Below, piece by piece: positions 6,396-9,331 of a stretch of DNA of 9,331 nucleotides; the first letter of the stretch is position 1, and every line of letters begins with the position of its first letter. The translations under genes and the position numbers were made by a program. The notes below the pieces were generated by a model. That model was not told where the DNA came from, did not search any database, and worked only from the letters and a program-made list of their open reading frames with translations. Where the stretch lies: NCBI GenBank assembly GCA_026992215.1, contig JALXAI010000012.1:1-9331 (forward strand), written 5' to 3'. Source of the DNA: Desulfobacterales bacterium (lineage in GTDB: Bacteria; Desulfobacterota; Syntrophobacteria; B119-G9).

Positions 6396-7385
6396 ATGGG
6401 GTTTGAAGAAAAAAAGGCAGAACTTCTGCAAATTTACAGGTCAGAAAGCAGCAAGAGAAAAAAAAGGCTTACGGAATACTTGATCAGGGAGTTGCCTTCC
6501 AGGAACACTTACCCGCGGATAGCCATTCAAACCAGAATCGAAAAAAGTTTTTTTTACGTGCTAGATTTTCTCAGGGAGTCCGGCATTGGCGACGGGGAAA
6601 AGGTCGAGGAACTAACGGGAGTCTGTATTGACGTGGCCGAAAGCCACGGAGTGAGTCCCAGGGAGATGTCTCTGCAGTTGATTCGCAGGCTGCTGGACAG
6701 CGGTGAGTGGGACAAGAGGTCCTATGGTGAACAGCGCAAGAAAAAAGAGCGTACCAGGGAGATAATACTCAACGTTGCGCTCAGAATGTTCGCTGAAAAG
6801 GGTTATCACTCGACAACGATGGATGCAATTGCAAAGGAAGCCAGGCTTGGCAAGGGTACGGTTTACAGGTATTTCAGGAACAAGGAAACGGTTTTCAATG
6901 AGCTTATCGAATCTCACTTCGAAAGGCTCGAAGCCAGAATAAATGCAGTATTCGATGAAAGAGATGATGTATTAACCATTATTGCAAAATACTTGCGTGT
7001 CTACTTTCAATTTTTCGATTCCAACAAGGAATTTTACAAAGTTCTTGTCCAGGAACAGCGGGAATTCGGGTCGAAAGTCAGGAACCTTTATTTCAGCCAG
7101 ATTCTGAAAAGGGTTCCTGGCCTTAAACGAAAGATATACGAAGCGGCGAGGGAAGGCCTTTTGAAAGACGTGGACTTCCTTACCGTCTTTTACGGGGTGA
7201 TGGGATTCGTGGATGGTGTTATGAAAAAGTGGGTATCCAGGAATTGCTCCTACTCTCTGGTTGATGACCTGCCAACCGTGCTTGAAACCATCTTCTATGG
7301 CTTCGTGGAAGACAGGTATGCTGTTGGACCGATATTGGACTGCACGAAGATCGGAGAGATCAATTTGCCCATGAAGGAATGCTGA
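6396..7385 (+). CDS. TetR/AcrR-family transcriptional regulator with unusual N-terminal extension
   Basis: A 329-residue DNA-binding regulator. A canonical TetR helix-turn-helix lies at residues 119-165: RTREIILNVALRMFAEKGY, then TTMDAIAKEARLGKGTVYRYFRNKE. An all-helical ligand and dimerisation domain of about 160 residues (166-325) follows, as is usual. Most family members are 190-220 residues and begin with the HTH. Here about 118 residues precede it, starting with a strongly basic segment (SSKRKKR, 18-24) and continuing with predicted helices (about 46-62, 68-84 and 88-101) that I cannot assign to a family. ATG 6396 follows AAGGGA by about ten bases and lies just downstream of a promoter and palindrome, which supports this start. 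M91 is a poorer internal alternative. The inducer is unknown. Fatty-acid or efflux control would be guesses, although an acyl carrier protein gene follows. Confidence 0.9.
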   Translation: MGFEEKKAELLQIYRSESSKRKKRLTEYLIRELPSRNTYPRIAIQTRIEKSFFYVLDFLRESGIGDGEKVEELTGVCIDVAESHGVSPREMSLQLIRRLLDSGEWDKRSYGEQRKKKERTREIILNVALRMFAEKGYHSTTMDAIAKEARLGKGTVYRYFRNKETVFNELIESHFERLEARINAVFDERDDVLTIIAKYLRVYFQFFDSNKEFYKVLVQEQREFGSKVRNLYFSQILKRVPGLKRKIYEAAREGLLKDVDFLTVFYGVMGFVDGVMKKWVSRNCSYSLVDDLPTVLETIFYGFVEDRYAVGPILDCTKIGEINLPMKEC

Positions 7386-7400
7386 AACCCGATCGGGTTT
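7385..7400. repeat. Perfect 16-base palindrome at the TetR gene stop
   Basis: AAACCCGATCGGGTTT begins at the last base of the TGA stop. As RNA it folds into a six-pair stem with a GATC loop, followed only by TTTATGC, so it is at best a weak terminator. A second protein-binding site is possible, but its arms differ from the palindrome at 6356-6373. Confidence 0.4.
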
Positions 7401-7518
7401 ATGCAGGAATGGGAAAAGTAAACTATAGAACGGGAGGTGATAGGGAGTAAGCCACAACGACGATCAAAGTGTTTTATTGATAGCCGCGCTAAACAATTCC
7501 ATGTGGAAATGGAAACAA

Positions 7519-7524
7519 GATAAT
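7519..7524 (+). promoter_or_regulatory. Weak candidate -10 element of the acpP promoter
   Basis: GATAAT matches the -10 consensus at five of six positions and lies 24 bases before the acpP start. The sequence 17 bases upstream (ATTCCA, 7496-7501) is a poor -35 and overlaps a small dyad, TTCCA-TG-TGGAA (7497-7508). The 162-base gap suggests acpP has its own promoter, but this assignment is tentative. Confidence 0.3.
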
Positions 7525-7547
7525 TTAAATTAGACAAGGAGCAAGTT

Positions 7548-7790
7548 ATGGGAATTAACGAAATGAAGGAGAAAGTTATTGATATTATTTCGAATCAGCT
7601 TGGCATTGAAAAGGAAGCAATAACACCGGATGCCAAGGTTATCGATGATCTCGGAGCCGATTCTCTCGACGTAGTGGAGCTGGTAATGGCGCTGGAAGAA
7701 GAGTTTGATGTTGAAATACCTGATGAAGAAGCAGAAAAAATCAAATCGGTGGGAGACATCTTTAACTACATGGAAACTGTTTTGCAATAA
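7548..7790 (+). CDS. acpP: Acyl carrier protein
   Basis: An 80-residue acidic carrier that holds growing fatty acyl chains on a 4'-phosphopantetheine arm in type II fatty acid synthesis. The attachment serine is S39 in DDLGADSLDVVELVMALEEE, and the remaining helices (VEIPDEEAEKIKSVGDIFNYM) match the four-helix bundle of housekeeping ACPs. Size and charge are normal. AAGGAG (7536-7541) precedes ATG by six bases. It is not flanked by fabD, fabG or fabF, its usual neighbours. It stands between a TetR-family gene on the same strand and a convergent response regulator. It could therefore be the main ACP in a dispersed locus or a second, specialised ACP. The sequence favours the housekeeping type but cannot exclude the other. 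Confidence 0.95.
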   Translation: MGINEMKEKVIDIISNQLGIEKEAITPDAKVIDDLGADSLDVVELVMALEEEFDVEIPDEEAEKIKSVGDIFNYMETVLQ

Positions 7791-7823
7791 CCGTTAAACA
7801 TGTAAAGATGGTGTATAGCGATT

Positions 7824-7849
7824 GAGCCGTACCGCGAAAGGTGCGGCTC
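7824..7849 (+). terminator. Hairpin terminator after acpP
   Basis: GAGCCGTACC (7824-7833) pairs with GGTGCGGCTC (7840-7849), ten pairs with one G-U wobble and a GCGAAA loop, 33 bases after the acpP stop. It is followed by TTCTGTT, a modest U-rich tail. The opposite strand has no T run, so it suits the rightward acpP transcript. Confidence 0.65.
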
Positions 7850-7871
7850 TTCTGTTGAAAGGCGCCCGGTA

Positions 7872-9260
7872 TCACTGAACAATCAGGCTGTGTTTCTTTA
7901 TTCGGTATCGCAGGGCGTCCCTTCCTATACCCAGGAGTTCTGCGGCCTTGGACTGGTTTCCCTTGGCTATGGATAAAGCTTCTTCAAGGGCCATCTTTTC
8001 AAGAAGATTCAGGTCAAGAGAAGGCAGTCCGCCTTTGCTGGCCATCAGGGGAGAAGCCCCTGAGTCAGCCAAGCTCGGGAAATCTTCCGGTGTCAGTTCA
8101 TCCCCCTGGCACAGAAGAATTGCGCGTTCTATCAGGTTGCGAAGTTCTCTGATATTGCCCGGAAATGAATACTTCCTTAGTAATTTTTTGGCTTCCGGGG
8201 AGATTCCGGTCACCTTCCGCTGGGTATCCTTTGCCAATTTGTGCAGGAAATAGTCTGCAAGCAGTAGAATGTCGTCTCCTCGTTTCCTTAAAGGAGGCAA
8301 ATGTATCGTGATAATATTGAGGCGGAAAAAGAGATCCTGCCTGAATCTTCCTTCTGCAACCTCAACCTCCAGATCCTTGTTTGTCGCCGCCACGATCCTT
8401 ACATCCACGGGAATTTCTCGTTCGCCGCCAACCCGGCGTATCACCTTTTTCTCTAATGTTCTCAATAACTTGGCCTGGGCACTAAGGGGCAGATCGCCTA
8501 TTTCGTCCAGAAACAGGGTTCCTTTATGGGCAAGCTCAAAGTAGCCCAGCCGGGTTCTCTTGGCATCCGTAAATGCGCCTCGTTCATGTCCGAAAAGTTC
8601 GCTTTCGATAAGGTTCTCGGGCATGGAAGAGCAGTTCACGGCCAGGAACACCTGGTCGGCTCTGGGGCTGTTCTGGTGAATCAACTGGGCGGCGAGTTCC
8701 TTACCTGTGCCTGTCTCTCCATAGATTACCACCGTGGACTTGGTGGGGCTCACCCTTTTAATAATATCAAGAACCTGGTAGATTTCTTTGCTCTTACCGA
8801 TGAACTTGGTCTGCGAGTCCACCTTTATGAAGCTGTCCAGCTGGGAAAGTTTCTGTTTAAAGAACTCGTTTTCTCTTTTGAGACGCTGATATTTTTGTGT
8901 CCTTTGCAGAGCTATCAACAGCTCGTCCAGCTTCACGGGCTTGGTGAAAAAATCGAAGGCGCCGTTTCTTATTGCGGTAATGGCACTGGATAGGTCTCCG
9001 TGGCCGGTCATGATGATAACTTCCACGTCCTGGCTTGTCCTGTGTATTTCCTTCAGCACGTCCAGGCCGTCTATGCCGGGCATCCTTATATCGGTTATTA
9101 CAATATCGACTGACTGCTCTTTGAGGATTTCAAGGCCTTCTTCTCCCGAGTACGCCGACGTTACCTGGTAGCCCTGTTCCCTAAGGAAGTCACCAATACT
9201 GTCATGAATTACTTCTTCGTCATCAATCAGAAGAAGGCTTAGGTTTTTTTCAAGAGTCAT
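7872..9260 (-). CDS. Sigma-54-dependent NtrC-family response regulator
   Basis: A 462-residue cytoplasmic two-component regulator that, when phosphorylated, is expected to assemble into an ATPase ring activating sigma-54 RNA polymerase. The receiver domain (about 7-120) has the acidic pair D13/D14, phosphoacceptor D57 (VITDIRMPG), T85 and K107. A helical linker follows (about 112-145). The AAA+ domain has Walker A GETGTGKE (181-188), GAFTDA at 228-233, Walker B TLFLDE (248-253), sensor I AATNKDL, an arginine-rich LPPLRKR and FPGNIRELRNLIERA. The C-terminus is a Fis-type HTH (GNQSKAAELLGIGRDALRYRIKKH). The sixth residues of the loop that contacts sigma-54 read GAFTDA rather than GAFTGA. ATG 9260 is the first start in this frame, which is otherwise open to the window end without a usual start codon. 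The Shine-Dalgarno is weak (AGAAG). The cognate kinase and targets are not visible; the kinase may lie just beyond the right edge. Confidence 0.95.
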   Translation of the reverse strand: MTLEKNLSLLLIDDEEVIHDSIGDFLREQGYQVTSAYSGEEGLEILKEQSVDIVITDIRMPGIDGLDVLKEIHRTSQDVEVIIMTGHGDLSSAITAIRNGAFDFFTKPVKLDELLIALQRTQKYQRLKRENEFFKQKLSQLDSFIKVDSQTKFIGKSKEIYQVLDIIKRVSPTKSTVVIYGETGTGKELAAQLIHQNSPRADQVFLAVNCSSMPENLIESELFGHERGAFTDAKRTRLGYFELAHKGTLFLDEIGDLPLSAQAKLLRTLEKKVIRRVGGEREIPVDVRIVAATNKDLEVEVAEGRFRQDLFFRLNIITIHLPPLRKRGDDILLLADYFLHKLAKDTQRKVTGISPEAKKLLRKYSFPGNIRELRNLIERAILLCQGDELTPEDFPSLADSGASPLMASKGGLPSLDLNLLEKMALEEALSIAKGNQSKAAELLGIGRDALRYRIKKHSLIVQ

Positions 9261-9304
9261 AAATCTTCTGCCCCGTCTTTGATTTTCCTGTATTCTACTT
9301 CCAT
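9257..9304 (-). other. Possible 15-codon leader ORF overlapping the regulator start
   Basis: On the minus strand, ATG at 9304 opens a 15-codon frame (MEVEYRKIKDGAEDL) whose TGA overlaps the regulator's ATG in an ATGA arrangement, the geometry of translational coupling. No Shine-Dalgarno is evident before its ATG. A stop (TAA, 9316-9314) in the same frame closes a few codons that run in from the right edge and could be the end of an upstream gene. Chance occurrence is quite possible. Confidence 0.25.
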
Positions 9305-9331
9305 GGGTGATGATTAAACAATATTTTCTTT

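Noticed and set aside
6972..7457. 161-codon open frame on the minus strand over the TetR gene end
   Set aside because: It is antisense to the regulator's ligand domain, with no family motif.
1..9331. CRISPR array, insertion sequence, attachment site or phage genes
   Set aside because: No direct repeat series, transposase, integrase or terminal inverted repeats were found, and gene content and spacing look chromosomal.

Overview
The window is a bacterial chromosomal segment of moderate GC content, with compact genes, good Shine-Dalgarno sites and mostly ATG starts. The gene set comprises a cytochrome bd oxidase, an MBL/rhodanese sulfur protein, a DVU0298-like HEAT protein, a NifU/IscU-type scaffold, L-aspartate oxidase and an NtrC-type sigma-54 regulator. 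This suggests an anaerobe or microaerobe, most likely of the Desulfobacterota (old Deltaproteobacteria) or a related lineage. That assignment is an inference from protein character, not from a marker gene. I see no insertion sequence, phage gene, CRISPR array, tRNA or rRNA.

Left part (2-3828, + strand): four genes run in the same direction with short gaps of 27, 57 and 35 bases, and look like one operon. They are the 3' end of a protein carrying two rhodanese domains (probably the C-terminus of a metallo-beta-lactamase/rhodanese fusion cut by the window edge), a 229-residue HEAT-like protein, cydA and cydB. A sulfur-transfer or persulfide enzyme together with a sulfide-tolerant quinol oxidase points to oxygen and sulfide defence at the membrane.

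Middle (3829-6296): a 208-base gap holds a strong hairpin whose U-tract serves leftward transcription, plus an unexplained inverted repeat. To its right lies a leftward gene for an Fe-S cluster scaffold. A 190-base divergent promoter region separates it from rightward nadB, which makes iminoaspartate for NAD synthesis. The next enzyme of that pathway, NadA, is a 4Fe-4S protein, so the pairing makes sense, although nadA and nadC are not in the window.

Right part (6297-9331): a TetR-family regulator has an unusual N-terminal extension of about 118 residues. Its own promoter is overlapped by a perfect 18-base palindrome, a good candidate autoregulatory operator. A stand-alone acyl carrier protein gene follows and ends at a hairpin terminator. 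Converging on it from the other strand is a full-length NtrC-type response regulator with a receiver, an AAA+ domain (GAFTDA in place of GAFTGA) and a Fis-type HTH.

Most of the window is ordinary metabolism and regulation. The items most worth checking are the extended TetR protein with its operator, the structured 3834-3986 region, and the HEAT and rhodanese genes attached to cydAB.
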